This document shows, piece by piece, positions 16,135-24,465 of a stretch of 37,366 nt of DNA (its first letter is position 1; each line of letters starts with the position of its first letter). The notes under the pieces are model-generated. The model saw only the letters and a program-made list of their open reading frames with translations, was not told where the DNA came from and searched no databases. The translations under genes were made by a program, and so were the position numbers. Source of the stretch: CAYQTE01 sp964420285 (GTDB lineage: Bacteria; Planctomycetota; Phycisphaerae; Tepidisphaerales; Tepidisphaeraceae). The stretch is taken from positions 1 through 37,366 of the forward strand of contig CAYQTE010000047.1 of NCBI GenBank assembly GCA_964420285.1, given 5' to 3'.

Positions 16135-18423
16135 TTACGCCCCTCCCGCCGGCAACGCCAGTGGGGCAAAGAAATCAACCACCGCCCTGGCCCGGGCGAC
16201 CAATTGCGCCCAATGTCGTGCCGCGCATGTGCGCAGGCTTGTCCAGGCGCCGACGGCCGGCGCTGGGCGCGATGGCAGAGTGGCGGCCACCAGAAACAGC
16301 AGGGCGCAGGTCACGACAATCCAGCCGGAATTGGGGTAGGCGGCGCCGGCCATCGCGGAAATCGTAAAGGCCTTTTCATTGCCATAGGAGGTGCGGATCT
16401 GATCCATGGTCATCATCGCCCCGGTCGCGCCCAGGAGCAGGTGAAGCAGCGACATCCCGCCGGATGCGCCGATGACGGCCGCGGAGATCGCCGAACTCAT
16501 CAGCAGATAGCGTTCGCTCATCTGCGGCAAAAGGGCGGGAAAGAGCACCCACGGCGCGGCCAGAGCGATGAGGATGCGCGGGTCGTTGCGGCGGGCGTGC
16601 CTGGCGGCGGCGGCGGCGCAGATCAGCAGCGCTGCGCCGTAAACGATCGCCAGTTCCATGCGCCGGTCGATATCGACCTCGCCCCAGACCGGCAGAGTCA
16701 GCGAGCCGACCAGCTCGTGAATGTCGCCGCTGATCCAGCGCATCTGGGTCAGCAGCACCGGGAGATTGCTGAAATCGCCGACTCCCATCTGAATGTTTGG
16801 GAACTTGTCCGTGCCGTAGACGAAACCGACGTTGTACCAGCCCCAGTTGCTGCTGCTGGCGTAACCGAAGAAGAACTGCCCGAGCAGCACGCCTGCGGCT
16901 GCGGTTGTGAGCACCGCCGCAGGAATGTGACGCACGCGAACCAGCCACGGCAGGATGATGATGGCGGCGACCAGCAGCCGGAAGGCGATACGATCCGACG
17001 GCGCGGAGAACGGCGGTTGCATCCGCACGGCGGCGATCGCATAGGCGATCGCCATGGCCGACACGACCAACGTGACCAGGACAATTGCCGCCCCGGAAGG
17101 CCGCCGCGCCAAATCAAAGGGGTCGGGAGTCTTTGATGCACCGGGACCAATCAAAGACTCCCGACCCCTTTGATTCGCCCGGCGCCGGCGCCATCGGACG
17201 ATCAGACGCAGCGATAACCTGACGACAATGGCCACTCCCGCAACGACGGCCGCGAAAATCGCGATCCGCTCGATCCACTGCCGCAGTTCGGGATTGACGG
17301 TCAAGAACGTGTAATCGGCGCTGGGGACCAGGAACGTCCAGAGCAATGCCACGCCGCCGGCCAGGAATCCGCCGGCGATGCGCCATGCCGCGCCCCAGCG
17401 GCCCGCGAAGATCGGCCAGAGAAACAGGATCGGGGCGCCCAGCAGCGACTGGGCCTTGAACATCGCCCCGCCGGCCAGCAGGGCGCCGGCGAGAAACCAG
17501 AGATTCAGCGATGCCACCAGCGCGGCCGTCACGAAGAACGGCACGCACCAGACATCCCATTGCGGCCAGACGTGCGAGACCGCCAGCACGGCCGGGTCGA
17601 ACCAGAGCATCTCCGCGGCGATCAATCCGCACGCCCAGGCGCGATGGGCCGTCGGCAGCCGGCGCACGGATATGATCAGCGTCAGAAAGAGGGCTGCCAT
17701 GGCGAACCATGTTCTGTCGTCAGGCCAATCGCCTTCATGCGCGGTCAAGCGAATCAATAGGACAAGCCCCCAGGCCGAGGCGATTGCGGCCAAAGCTCCA
17801 TGACATGGCCACCACTTTTCGATCTCCGGCGGCGCCCCAGACGCCGCATCGCGCCGGCCGCTGCGCAGAACCCAGAGGAAGACCAGGAAGAACATCGCGA
17901 CGGCGGATTCCGCGGCCGCCCACGTGTTGAGCCTGAGCATCGGCTCGGACACGAACGCCCTGGGGCTGTCGGTCCATCCGCCCAGACGCGGGAAATGGGC
18001 GGCCGCCCACCGCGCCCAGAGCGAAGCGACGAAAAGCCGGCCGGGCGGATAGTCCAGCCCTCCCGGCCCGCTTTTGTAGTCCAGGCTCATTGCCTGCAGT
18101 AGCTGCCAGATGGTGAGCTGATCCAGGGCGGTCAGTTTGCCCCCGTCAGCGCGGTGGCGGGTCGCGTCCAGGCTGCGGGCCAGGTCCAGCACATGCCGGC
18201 CATGGGCAAATGCATTTTCAATATCCCCACTAAAGTGATTGCCGCGATTGGCCGTCCAAATGTCATTGCGCAGTTGCGTCCCGGTCAGCCATGACTGATA
18301 CCCCACCAGCGCCAGAAATGCCGCGACGATGAGGATCGCCAACCCCGACTGCCAGATCGGCCGCCGCGACGGCCGTTGCAACGCCGCCCGCTGGCCCGAA
18401 ACTTTGATCTGTGGGTCAGTCAT
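16135..18423 (-). CDS. GT-C fold membrane glycosyltransferase (paralogue 4)
   Basis: This 762-residue membrane protein is the closest relative of paralogue 3. It shares LDYPPGRLF (D124), SHVWPQWDVW, FKAQSLL, VGFVYGTDKFPNIQMG and LPQMSERYLL. Within a cytoplasmic, arginine-rich loop, a perfect 26-bp inverted repeat (17112-17175) is inserted in frame and encodes NQRGRESLIGPGASKTPDPF. The reading frame stays open, and the insert lies between membrane segments rather than inside one, so the protein is probably still functional. It is the first gene of the minus-strand glycosyltransferase operon, with a candidate promoter at 18533-18562. The start ATG is at 18421-18423; no strong ribosome site precedes it. 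Confidence 0.85.
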   Translation of the reverse strand: MTDPQIKVSGQRAALQRPSRRPIWQSGLAILIVAAFLALVGYQSWLTGTQLRNDIWTANRGNHFSGDIENAFAHGRHVLDLARSLDATRHRADGGKLTALDQLTIWQLLQAMSLDYKSGPGGLDYPPGRLFVASLWARWAAAHFPRLGGWTDSPRAFVSEPMLRLNTWAAAESAVAMFFLVFLWVLRSGRRDAASGAPPEIEKWWPCHGALAAIASAWGLVLLIRLTAHEGDWPDDRTWFAMAALFLTLIISVRRLPTAHRAWACGLIAAEMLWFDPAVLAVSHVWPQWDVWCVPFFVTAALVASLNLWFLAGALLAGGAMFKAQSLLGAPILFLWPIFAGRWGAAWRIAGGFLAGGVALLWTFLVPSADYTFLTVNPELRQWIERIAIFAAVVAGVAIVVRLSLRLIVRWRRRRANQRGRESLIGPGASKTPDPFDLARRPSGAAIVLVTLVVSAMAIAYAIAAVRMQPPFSAPSDRIAFRLLVAAIIILPWLVRVRHIPAAVLTTAAAGVLLGQFFFGYASSSNWGWYNVGFVYGTDKFPNIQMGVGDFSNLPVLLTQMRWISGDIHELVGSLTLPVWGEVDIDRRMELAIVYGAALLICAAAAARHARRNDPRILIALAAPWVLFPALLPQMSERYLLMSSAISAAVIGASGGMSLLHLLLGATGAMMTMDQIRTSYGNEKAFTISAMAGAAYPNSGWIVVTCALLFLVAATLPSRPAPAVGAWTSLRTCAARHWAQLVARARAVVDFFAPLALPAGGA
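17112..17175. repeat. REP-like palindrome inserted inside a coding region
   Basis: The arms 17112-17137 and 17150-17175 are perfect reverse complements over 26 bases, with a 12-base loop. The core AAAGGGGTCGGGAGTCTTT is of the REP/BIME kind that REP-associated tyrosine transposases (RAYT) mobilise in other bacteria. No RAYT gene is in the window. Confidence 0.9.
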
Positions 18424-18756
18424 GCCCAGCGACGCCGTAGAATTCCCTCAACCGCCCGATCATGTTCCTTCCGATGCGCGATCGCGCCGAAAGTTGCGAA
18501 CCGCCAGATAGAATACCCGGCCGGGAGGCAAGTCGATAGCATTCTCGGGTCCGGCTTGTCAATCTCCATGTGGGGTTTTAGAATAGCATTAAGTGATAAT
18601 GATGGCATGACGCCGGTGCGGGGCTTATGGCGCCGTGCAGCGGGGTGCCGTCAGGGGCTTGGCTTTTCGCGGAAAGCCTTGTCTTGTCAGGCCTTGGGAA
18701 CGGTCGTCTGGATTGCCGGCGGGCGCATGATTCGCACTGGCAGCCGGAGGATGGGC
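18424..18756. other. Divergent intergenic region
   Basis: It separates the minus-strand glycosyltransferase operon from rightward genes. It contains the operon's candidate promoter and an AT-rich patch (18576-18606, with GATAAT at 18595-18600) that could serve the rightward side. I see no convincing gene. Confidence 0.5.
18533..18562 (-). promoter_or_regulatory. Candidate promoter of the glycosyltransferase operon
   Basis: On the minus strand a perfect TTGACA (18557-18562) is followed after 18 bases by TATCGA (18533-18538), with TG one base before it as in extended -10 promoters. The predicted leader is about 105 bases. Confidence 0.45.
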
Positions 18757-19239
18757 ATGAACGTTGTGTTAACTGGAGCCGTGTTCGCGGCGTGGGCTGC
18801 GGTCGCGGCGATAGTGGGCGCCTGGCTGCTGGCGGCGTGGCCACGGCGGCGGGCGGTTGTGGCATGTGCTGGCGATTGGCTCGCGGCACGGGGGATGATC
18901 GTCGATCGCATCGTCGCGATGCACTCACAGTCGGCCGGGCGGCTGCAACCAGGCCGGGCTCCGCCGGAAAGAGGAAGTGACAGCGGCCGGGACGATGGGG
19001 CGCTGGCTCGGATGAGCTTGCTGCGATTGGACGGAGCCGCCGTCGCTGGTGGTGTCGATCCCAACGGTCTGTTTGAATGGTCCGCAGGACATTTGTTCCG
19101 CCCACGATCTGGCGCCGTTCGGCGCGCCTCGTGGCCGGGGACGTATACTCATGAATTTCACTTATTTCGCCATTGGACTGCTGATAGGTTTGATAACCGG
19201 CGGGGCGGGAATCTGGGTGGGCCTGTCGGTTCTCGGTAA
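18757..19239 (+). CDS. Possible small membrane protein upstream of rny
   Basis: The frame from the ATG at 18757 gives 160 residues. It begins with a clear hydrophobic helix (VLTGAVFAAWAAVAAIVGAWLL) followed by basic residues, then a hydrophilic tail. GGAGG lies seven bases before the ATG. Against it, the frame overlaps the start of ribonuclease Y by about 90 bases and I recognise no family in it. It may end earlier by a sequence error, or may not be a gene. The longer frame that starts at 18376 has no extra support. Confidence 0.35.
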   Translation: MNVVLTGAVFAAWAAVAAIVGAWLLAAWPRRRAVVACAGDWLAARGMIVDRIVAMHSQSAGRLQPGRAPPERGSDSGRDDGALARMSLLRLDGAAVAGGVDPNGLFEWSAGHLFRPRSGAVRRASWPGTYTHEFHLFRHWTADRFDNRRGGNLGGPVGSR

Positions 19240-20710
19240 GCGCCTGATCGAAAAAGCTCGTGCCGAAGCGGAGGCGATTCGGTCAAGCCTGCTGGCTGAC
19301 GGCCAGAACAAGGCCCGCGAGATCGAACTGGCCGCCAGTCAGGAGCAACTCAAGCGCAAGCAAACGACCGACAAGGAAACCGAGGCGACGCGCGTCGAGC
19401 TGCGTGCCCTCGAGCAGCGGCTGAGCAAGCGCGAAGACACGCTGGACCGCAAGCTTGACACTCTCTCGGTCAAGGAAAAGCACCTGGACGACCTGGAAGC
19501 CAAGCTCGAACAGAGGGACAAAGCCCTGGCCCAGAAGGATCAGCAGATGTCGGACACTCTGCGCGAGCAGAAGGAACGTCTCCTGCAGATCACCAACCTC
19601 TCGCCGGATCAGGCCCGCGAGATGCTCCTCCGCCGCGTCGAAGATGAGTGCAAGCGCGAGGCCGGCGAAATCATCATCCGCACCACCGAAAAAGCCCAGG
19701 AAGAGGCCAAGGAAAAGAGCCGCCAAATCATCCTTCAGGCGATCCAGCGCTACGCATCCGAGCAGACGGCCGATCACACCGTCTCTTCGGTGGTCATCCC
19801 ATCGGACGACATGAAGGGCCGCGTCATCGGCCGCGAGGGTCGCAATATCCGCAGCTTCGAGAAGGCAACCGGCGTCGACGTCATCATCGACGATACGCCG
19901 GGCCTGGTGGTCGTCAGTTGTTTTGATCCCGTCCGCCGCGAGATCGCGCGGTTGTCGCTGGAGCGTCTGGTTCAGGACGGCCGTATTCATCCCGCCCGCA
20001 TCGAAGAGGTGGTGGCCACCATCAGCAAGGAGATGGATGAAGAACTGATCCGCCTCGGTAAGGAGGCCGTGCAGGAGGCCAATCTCCAGGTGGCCAAGCC
20101 CATCCTGCCGATGCTGGGCCGGCTGGCGTATCGCACCAGCTATGGGCAGAACGTGCTGAAGCATTCGATGGAGGTGGCGTATATATCGCAGGTGATCGCG
20201 GCCGAGCTGGGACTGAACCCGACGCTGGCCCGCCGGGCCGGCCTGCTGCACGATATCGGCAAGGCGATGGACCACGAGCAGGAAGGCGGCCATCCGCAGC
20301 TTGGCAAGGAATTCCTGCGCCGATTCGATGAACCCGAGGCTGTCCTCAACGCGGCCGAGGGCCATCACGGCGATGTCCCGGCCACCACGCCGTACACGCC
20401 GATCGTCACGGCCGCCGACGCCATCAGCGCCAGCCGCCCCGGCGCCCGCCGCGAGAGCCTCGAGCGCTATGTCAAACGCCTCCAGGATTTGGAAGACCTG
20501 GCGATGACCTTCCAGGGCGTTCGTCAGGCCTACGCGATTCAGGCCGGCCGCGAGGTCCGCGTCATCGTCGATGCCAAGCTGGTGGACGACATGGTTTCCG
20601 CCAAGATCGCCCGCGACATCGCGCTGAAGATCGAGCACGAGATGAACTATCCGGGCGAGATCAAGGTGACGCTCATCCGCGAGGTCCGAAGCGTCGAATA
20701 CGCAAGGTAG
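19151..20710 (+). CDS. rny: Ribonuclease Y
   Basis: This 519-residue membrane-anchored endoribonuclease starts bulk mRNA decay by cutting single-stranded RNA. The N-terminal helix (residues 4-25) anchors it in the membrane. A long charged coiled coil follows to about residue 200, then a KH RNA-binding domain with GRVIGREGRNIRSFE near 215-275. The catalytic HD domain has LLHDIGKA with H367 and D368, and GGHPQLG and EGHHGD downstream. It ends with the family's NYPGEIKVTLIRE. I chose the ATG at 19151, which puts the membrane anchor at the very N-terminus as in the family; a longer frame from 19049 adds unlike sequence. The length is normal. The ferredoxin gene starts 25 bases downstream, so the two are probably co-transcribed. 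Confidence 0.97.
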   Translation: MNFTYFAIGLLIGLITGGAGIWVGLSVLGKRLIEKARAEAEAIRSSLLADGQNKAREIELAASQEQLKRKQTTDKETEATRVELRALEQRLSKREDTLDRKLDTLSVKEKHLDDLEAKLEQRDKALAQKDQQMSDTLREQKERLLQITNLSPDQAREMLLRRVEDECKREAGEIIIRTTEKAQEEAKEKSRQIILQAIQRYASEQTADHTVSSVVIPSDDMKGRVIGREGRNIRSFEKATGVDVIIDDTPGLVVVSCFDPVRREIARLSLERLVQDGRIHPARIEEVVATISKEMDEELIRLGKEAVQEANLQVAKPILPMLGRLAYRTSYGQNVLKHSMEVAYISQVIAAELGLNPTLARRAGLLHDIGKAMDHEQEGGHPQLGKEFLRRFDEPEAVLNAAEGHHGDVPATTPYTPIVTAADAISASRPGARRESLERYVKRLQDLEDLAMTFQGVRQAYAIQAGREVRVIVDAKLVDDMVSAKIARDIALKIEHEMNYPGEIKVTLIREVRSVEYAR

Positions 20711-20735
20711 CGTTAATCATCACGACGGGAGCCAC

Positions 20736-20790
20736 ATGCCCAAATTGACCATCGAAGGGATTGGCGAGTTCCAGGTTCCGGCCGGCAAGC
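20736..20790 (+). repeat. First copy of a 55-base overlap at a scaffold gap
   Basis: These 55 bases, the first codons of the ferredoxin gene, are identical to 20891-20945 on the other side of the N run. They are most likely the same genomic bases reported twice. The real ferredoxin start would then be 25 bases after the rny stop, preceded by GGGAG. Confidence 0.9.
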
Positions 20791-20890
20791 NNNNNNNNNN
20801 NNNNNNNNNNNNNNNNNNNNNNNNNNNNNNNNNNNNNNNNNNNNNNNNNNNNNNNNNNNNNNNNNNNNNNNNNNNNNNNNNNNNNNNNNN
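20791..20890. other. Run of 100 N, probably a false gap
   Basis: Exactly 100 N join two contig ends that share 55 identical bases. A 55-base shared end is what a de Bruijn assembler with k of 55 leaves at a graph branch. The true distance is therefore probably minus 55 bases, and nothing is missing. Confidence 0.85.
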
Positions 20891-21250
20891 ATGCCCAAAT
20901 TGACCATCGAAGGGATTGGCGAGTTCCAGGTTCCGGCCGGCAAGCGACTCATCCTCGCCCTGACCGACGACTGCAAGATCGACCAGTTGCACGCCTGCGG
21001 CGGGTTGGCCAAATGCACGACCTGCCGCGTGCAGTTCATCAAGGGCGAGCCGGATAAGGTGACCACGGCCGAGCGCAACATCCTGGCTGTCCGCGGCCTT
21101 GGCGCCATGCCCGGCGTGCGCCTGGCCTGCCAGATGACCTGCGATCGCGACATGCACATCAAGGTGATCAGCCGCCTTGCCGGCTCAGGCCGAGCCGACG
21201 CCGGCACGCGCCCCGCCGAACAAATCGAGCCGCCGCCGGTGTGGAGTTGA
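20891..21250 (+). CDS. 2Fe-2S ferredoxin
   Basis: This is a 119-residue soluble electron-transfer protein with one [2Fe-2S] cluster. The cluster ligands are C36, C42 and C45 in ACGGLAKCTTCRV and C80 in RLACQM, the spacing of adrenodoxin-like ferredoxins. The C-terminal 25 residues are a proline- and alanine-rich tail outside the fold. Its redox partner is not encoded nearby. It follows rny directly. The gene is complete after the N run; its first 55 bases are also shown before the run (20736-20790), which I take as a duplicate of the assembly. Confidence 0.92.
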   Translation: MPKLTIEGIGEFQVPAGKRLILALTDDCKIDQLHACGGLAKCTTCRVQFIKGEPDKVTTAERNILAVRGLGAMPGVRLACQMTCDRDMHIKVISRLAGSGRADAGTRPAEQIEPPPVWS

Positions 21251-21299
21251 TTATCGGCCCCGCGACCGCCAGCCAAGACGAGCGATGGAGGAAATTCCG

Positions 21300-21530
21300 A
21301 TGCTGGAGAAGAATGTTCTTGACTATGAGTCACGGCCAAACGACGAGCGGCAAACGCGCACTGTGAGCAACCGGCAGGCGAGGATGATCTGCGCCGCAAT
21401 TCTGTGCACCGGCGGCCTCGTGGCTCAGGAATGCCAAGGCAATCGAGTGGGCGGCGACATAGCGGGCGGAATACTGGCCTCGCTGGCCTTTATCGTCTTT
21501 CTTATTGAGTTCATCCAAAGCTATCTGTAG
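21300..21530 (+). CDS. Small membrane protein of unknown function
   Basis: This gives 76 residues: a charged N-terminus (LEKNVLDYESRPNDERQTRT), a first hydrophobic stretch (ARMICAAILCTGGLVA) with two cysteines, and a second one (IAGGILASLAFIVFLIEFI) at the C-terminus. I recognise no family. The ATG at 21300 is preceded by GGAGG at a good distance, which supports a real gene; an ATG at 21285 is the alternative. It lies 49 bases after the ferredoxin stop and may belong to that transcript. Confidence 0.6.
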   Translation: MLEKNVLDYESRPNDERQTRTVSNRQARMICAAILCTGGLVAQECQGNRVGGDIAGGILASLAFIVFLIEFIQSYL

Positions 21531-21565
21531 CAAGCAAGGGGCAGATGCGCAGCCACGCTGCTCTG

Positions 21566-21594
21566 ATGACAGCACGTATCCCGATGTCTATACT
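21566..21594 (+). promoter_or_regulatory. Strong sigma-70-type promoter of the ImmA/IrrE operon
   Basis: ATGACA (21566-21571, five of six consensus bases) and TATACT (21589-21594, five of six) are exactly 17 bases apart. The expected start of transcription is about 21601, only some eight bases before the ATG at 21609. Confidence 0.65.
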
Positions 21595-21608
21595 GCCCGG
21601 GCGACCCC

Positions 21609-21911
21609 ATGCAGTACAAAAGCAACCCGAAACATTCGGACCCTTGGCAGCGAGGCAAGAAGGGCTCTCTCTGTGAGCCGAAGGTACGACCTCTTGCCGA
21701 GCATCTGCTTGAGGGCAGCGTTGTGGTAGGGGACAGACGTTACGCGGTTCACGAGGGCAAAGCGTATTGCGGACAGGAGGAAAGTGCTGACGTCTGGCAT
21801 GGCTATCCCGTGGGCTGGATTGAAGTACCGGCGAAACTGGTCCACCAGTGGGTGAACGAAGGCAAGTTGTTGAAGCGCGACGTGAAGAGGTATTGGGAGA
21901 ACCACGCATGA
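21609..21911 (+). CDS. Small conserved protein preceding an ImmA/IrrE-type protease
   Basis: This is a 100-residue soluble protein with a recognisable order: KSNPKHSDPWQRGKKGSLCE, a middle VVGDRRYAVHEGKAYCGQ, and WHGYPVGWIEVPAKLVHQWVNEG near the end. I have seen proteins of this shape in many bacteria but know no function. Its last four bases (ATGA) overlap the start of the metalloprotease gene, so the two are translationally coupled. Its own promoter lies directly upstream and leaves almost no leader. The pairing of a small protein with a protease resembles toxin-antitoxin or defence operons; that role is inference. Confidence 0.8.
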   Translation: MQYKSNPKHSDPWQRGKKGSLCEPKVRPLAEHLLEGSVVVGDRRYAVHEGKAYCGQEESADVWHGYPVGWIEVPAKLVHQWVNEGKLLKRDVKRYWENHA

Positions 21912-23449
21912 CAGCCCAAAGGGAATTCCTCTCCGGGGACCGAAGGCGCTTCGCCTTCAAGCTGGCTTTTCACCCCGACCCCGACGAGGGGCTCGGAGCG
22001 ACTCTTGAGGACTCCTTGGCATGGGGCAGCTTCGAGATCTGGGCGGGTGGTCAGAATCTCTGCGAGCATGCCGAGCAGGGCGAGCCTGTTGCCGCTGTCC
22101 ATTGGTACATGCTGCCGTGGCTGGAATGGCTGGTCGCCAATTGGGATTGTCTCCTTCACGATAGCCGGCTGCCGATTCGCAACGCCGCGGTTGACGCGTG
22201 GAATTCGTTGGCCGAGACGGCATTTCCGCCCGATTGGTCTTCGCCGGAAGAGGAAGAACGTTGGCACGCAACGTGGAAGCAATGGTGGAGCCGGCACTGC
22301 ATTTTGGCTGCAAGACACGGCGGGTTGTTCCCGAATGTTTTCGTCAGGCGATGGCAGGATTTGGTTGAGGTGTCATGGGGCCCCGCTCGACTTGCCGGCC
22401 AGCCGCCGCATTACGTGTTTCTGGCATCGAAGGGATACAGACGGTTTGGCGTTGAGGAGGTCAGCGTCGCCCTCTACGATGTCCTCGAGGGAGCCGCGGC
22501 TCATCTGCGGAAAGCGCTGCCGGACTCCAAGAGAATCGGCGACCTGCAGACCTCGGTCCGCGCTCTCACAAAGACATCCAGGACGAGGCGCATGGCAATC
22601 CTCTCGGGACTTGGTGAGAGCGCATGGCGCGAGATGGAGAACTCGGTGCCGGCAAGCCCCTCGCGCGAAGCATTCGAGGATATTTTTGTCGGAGAGGCGA
22701 CGGACCTTGCCGTGACCGCCGCGGGCTCCGCCGCGTTGATGTTCGGATCAACGTCGCCAACATTGTCGGCGGATGACGTGAATGTTCTGGCCAGAACGTT
22801 AATTCAACTTTACTCCTCGCAAGGCGAACATCAGGTTTTGCAAAATCTGGTTCGTCCGGAGCCGCTTGAGAACAGCGACGCCCGTCCGTGGCACCAAGGC
22901 TATGCCTTGGCCGACGAAGTTCTTGAGCAGCTCTCGTTGCCGAAGGCCGGAACCGACTCGATTGATATTGAAGCGCTGTGCAGGGATCTGGGCATCAGGT
23001 TGGGAAGCCTGCAACTGGAAGATCAGAGCATCAGGGCCGTTGCACTAGCCGGATCCCATCACAGTCCCGCCATATTCCTCAACGAGCGGCATGACACGCA
23101 CCACTGGCCGTCAGGAAAGCGGTTCAGCTTGGCACACGAGCTGTGCCATCTTCTTTTTGATCGGTCGTACGGACGACGATTGGCATTGGCTTCGGGCCCA
23201 TGGGCGCCAAGGGATGTGGAACGGCGAGCGAACTCATTTGCCGCCGAGCTATTGATGCCGGCGACACTGATTCACCGCCTTAAGGCGGAAATGGTAGTAT
23301 CGCTGGCCAGTCGTGCCGGTATTCTGCAGCTATCGTCTCGGCTGCGCACGAGCTTCACTGCAACGCTAGAGCACGTCGCCAACTTAGGGCTTATCTGTGA
23401 ATCTGAACGAGAACGCATAAGGAACGAGGCCGATTCTTGCCAATCTTAA
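21908..23449 (+). CDS. Large protein with C-terminal ImmA/IrrE-type metallopeptidase domain
   Basis: This 513-residue protein has two parts. The C-terminal 170 residues are an ImmA/IrrE (COG2856) zinc peptidase: SLAHELCHLLFD with HELCH at 410-414, and ERRANSFAAELLMP with the third zinc ligand. Such domains cleave repressors, as ImmA does for ICEBs1 and IrrE for DdrO in Deinococcus. The N-terminal 330 residues are unlike any family I know; they are rich in tryptophan near residues 60-130 (WLVANWD, WKQWWSRH). No helix-turn-helix is visible. I take the ATG at 21908, which overlaps the stop of the small protein by four bases, rather than a longer frame from 21848. The substrate may be the small partner or an unlinked repressor. 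Confidence 0.85.
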   Translation: MTAQREFLSGDRRRFAFKLAFHPDPDEGLGATLEDSLAWGSFEIWAGGQNLCEHAEQGEPVAAVHWYMLPWLEWLVANWDCLLHDSRLPIRNAAVDAWNSLAETAFPPDWSSPEEEERWHATWKQWWSRHCILAARHGGLFPNVFVRRWQDLVEVSWGPARLAGQPPHYVFLASKGYRRFGVEEVSVALYDVLEGAAAHLRKALPDSKRIGDLQTSVRALTKTSRTRRMAILSGLGESAWREMENSVPASPSREAFEDIFVGEATDLAVTAAGSAALMFGSTSPTLSADDVNVLARTLIQLYSSQGEHQVLQNLVRPEPLENSDARPWHQGYALADEVLEQLSLPKAGTDSIDIEALCRDLGIRLGSLQLEDQSIRAVALAGSHHSPAIFLNERHDTHHWPSGKRFSLAHELCHLLFDRSYGRRLALASGPWAPRDVERRANSFAAELLMPATLIHRLKAEMVVSLASRAGILQLSSRLRTSFTATLEHVANLGLICESERERIRNEADSCQS

Positions 23450-23709
23450 TTGTCTCACGGCTCAGCGCATTTGCTGGTCAGAACATGCACAAATTCACAC
23501 GGCGGTTCTGGCGCGGGCCGGGGGCGCGGGAGCCGAGGTAGCGGTCCTTTGTCCAACCGGGGGCTGGGGCTTTTGCGTGGGATGCGCCTCCGAACTTGCA
23601 CAACCACCGACGAAGACCCCCACCTCTGTCCCCCCCTGAGTAAATTGAGAGGAGGAAGAGACGACGGTCCCGAGGGCTGGGACGCCCTTCTTGGTTGTTG
23701 CAATTATTC
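23450..23709. other. GC-rich convergent intergenic region
   Basis: No gene is seen between the converging protease and kinase-like genes. The region contains C-rich and G-rich runs (23620-23640) but no clear terminator hairpin. Confidence 0.4.
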
Positions 23710-24465
23710 TTACTTCCGGGTCGTAGCTGCCGCGCCATCGCGCAATCGAACCAGGGGCAACACGCATTCGACGAGTTCATCGACGGAGAGTTCGCCGGCG
23801 TTGAGCGTGAGGGCGAAGGTCTCGGCCGTGATCTCCCTGCCGGACCAGTAGCGATGGTAGAAGACCTTGCGATTGTGTTCGGCCTCGGCGACGCGCAGGG
23901 CGGCCTGGTGGTGGTCCAGATCGTACGTCTTGGCGAAGTATTTGATCCGATGCTCAAGCGGCGCGATCAGTCGAACGTGGACGCCGCCGGGCAGGCCGGC
24001 CGTCACGAACTGAGCGCCGCGACCGACCAGGACCGCGTGACCGGCGGCGGCCAGGGCGCGGATGGTCATCGCGATCCGTTTGTAGGCACCGAATTCCGAT
24101 ACGTGGTGCCCCGCGCCGCTGGCCGCGAATCCCTGCACGAAATCGTCCAGCCAGGTGTTTGGCTGTTCCTCGACGGCCTCGATCACCCGTTTCTCGATGC
24201 CGTGTTCGGCGGATACCTTGTCGAGCAATTCATTGTCCCAGGCCGTCCAATCACCGCCGGGAAAGCTGTTGAGCCGTTCGGTCAATCGCTGGGCGAATGA
24301 GCGGGCGTTGGCGCCCGGTTGGCGGCTGACGGTGACGAAGGTGCGAGCCGGAGGCTTGGCCCCGCCGACGCGCTTGGCGCCGTCCCATGTATACAGCGCC
24401 GCGTCCAGGACGGCCCGGGCGGTTTTCGGATCGGAACCAAAGGAATGGGCTGATAGTGCGCACAT
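23710..24465 (-). CDS. Cytidylate kinase-like family protein
   Basis: This 251-residue protein matches the cytidylate-kinase-like family (PF13189 type) by its order of motifs: TFVTVSRQPGANARSFAQRL near residue 42, a WDNELLDKVS segment, LVGRGAQF near 146, and HVRLIAPLEHRIKY. Compared with true cytidylate kinase, the P-loop region is altered (SRQPGANARS rather than GPxGxGKS), which is usual in this family. The substrate is not known. It may be a nucleotide kinase or an AMP-binding regulator. It reads toward the ImmA/IrrE gene, so the two are convergent. The start is the ATG at 24463-24465. Confidence 0.85.
   Translation of the reverse strand: MCALSAHSFGSDPKTARAVLDAALYTWDGAKRVGGAKPPARTFVTVSRQPGANARSFAQRLTERLNSFPGGDWTAWDNELLDKVSAEHGIEKRVIEAVEEQPNTWLDDFVQGFAASGAGHHVSEFGAYKRIAMTIRALAAAGHAVLVGRGAQFVTAGLPGGVHVRLIAPLEHRIKYFAKTYDLDHHQAALRVAEAEHNRKVFYHRYWSGREITAETFALTLNAGELSVDELVECVLPLVRLRDGAAATTRK

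Noticed and set aside
19144..19149. TATACT just before the rny ATG as a promoter
   Set aside because: Transcription from it would start inside the coding sequence, after the ATG.
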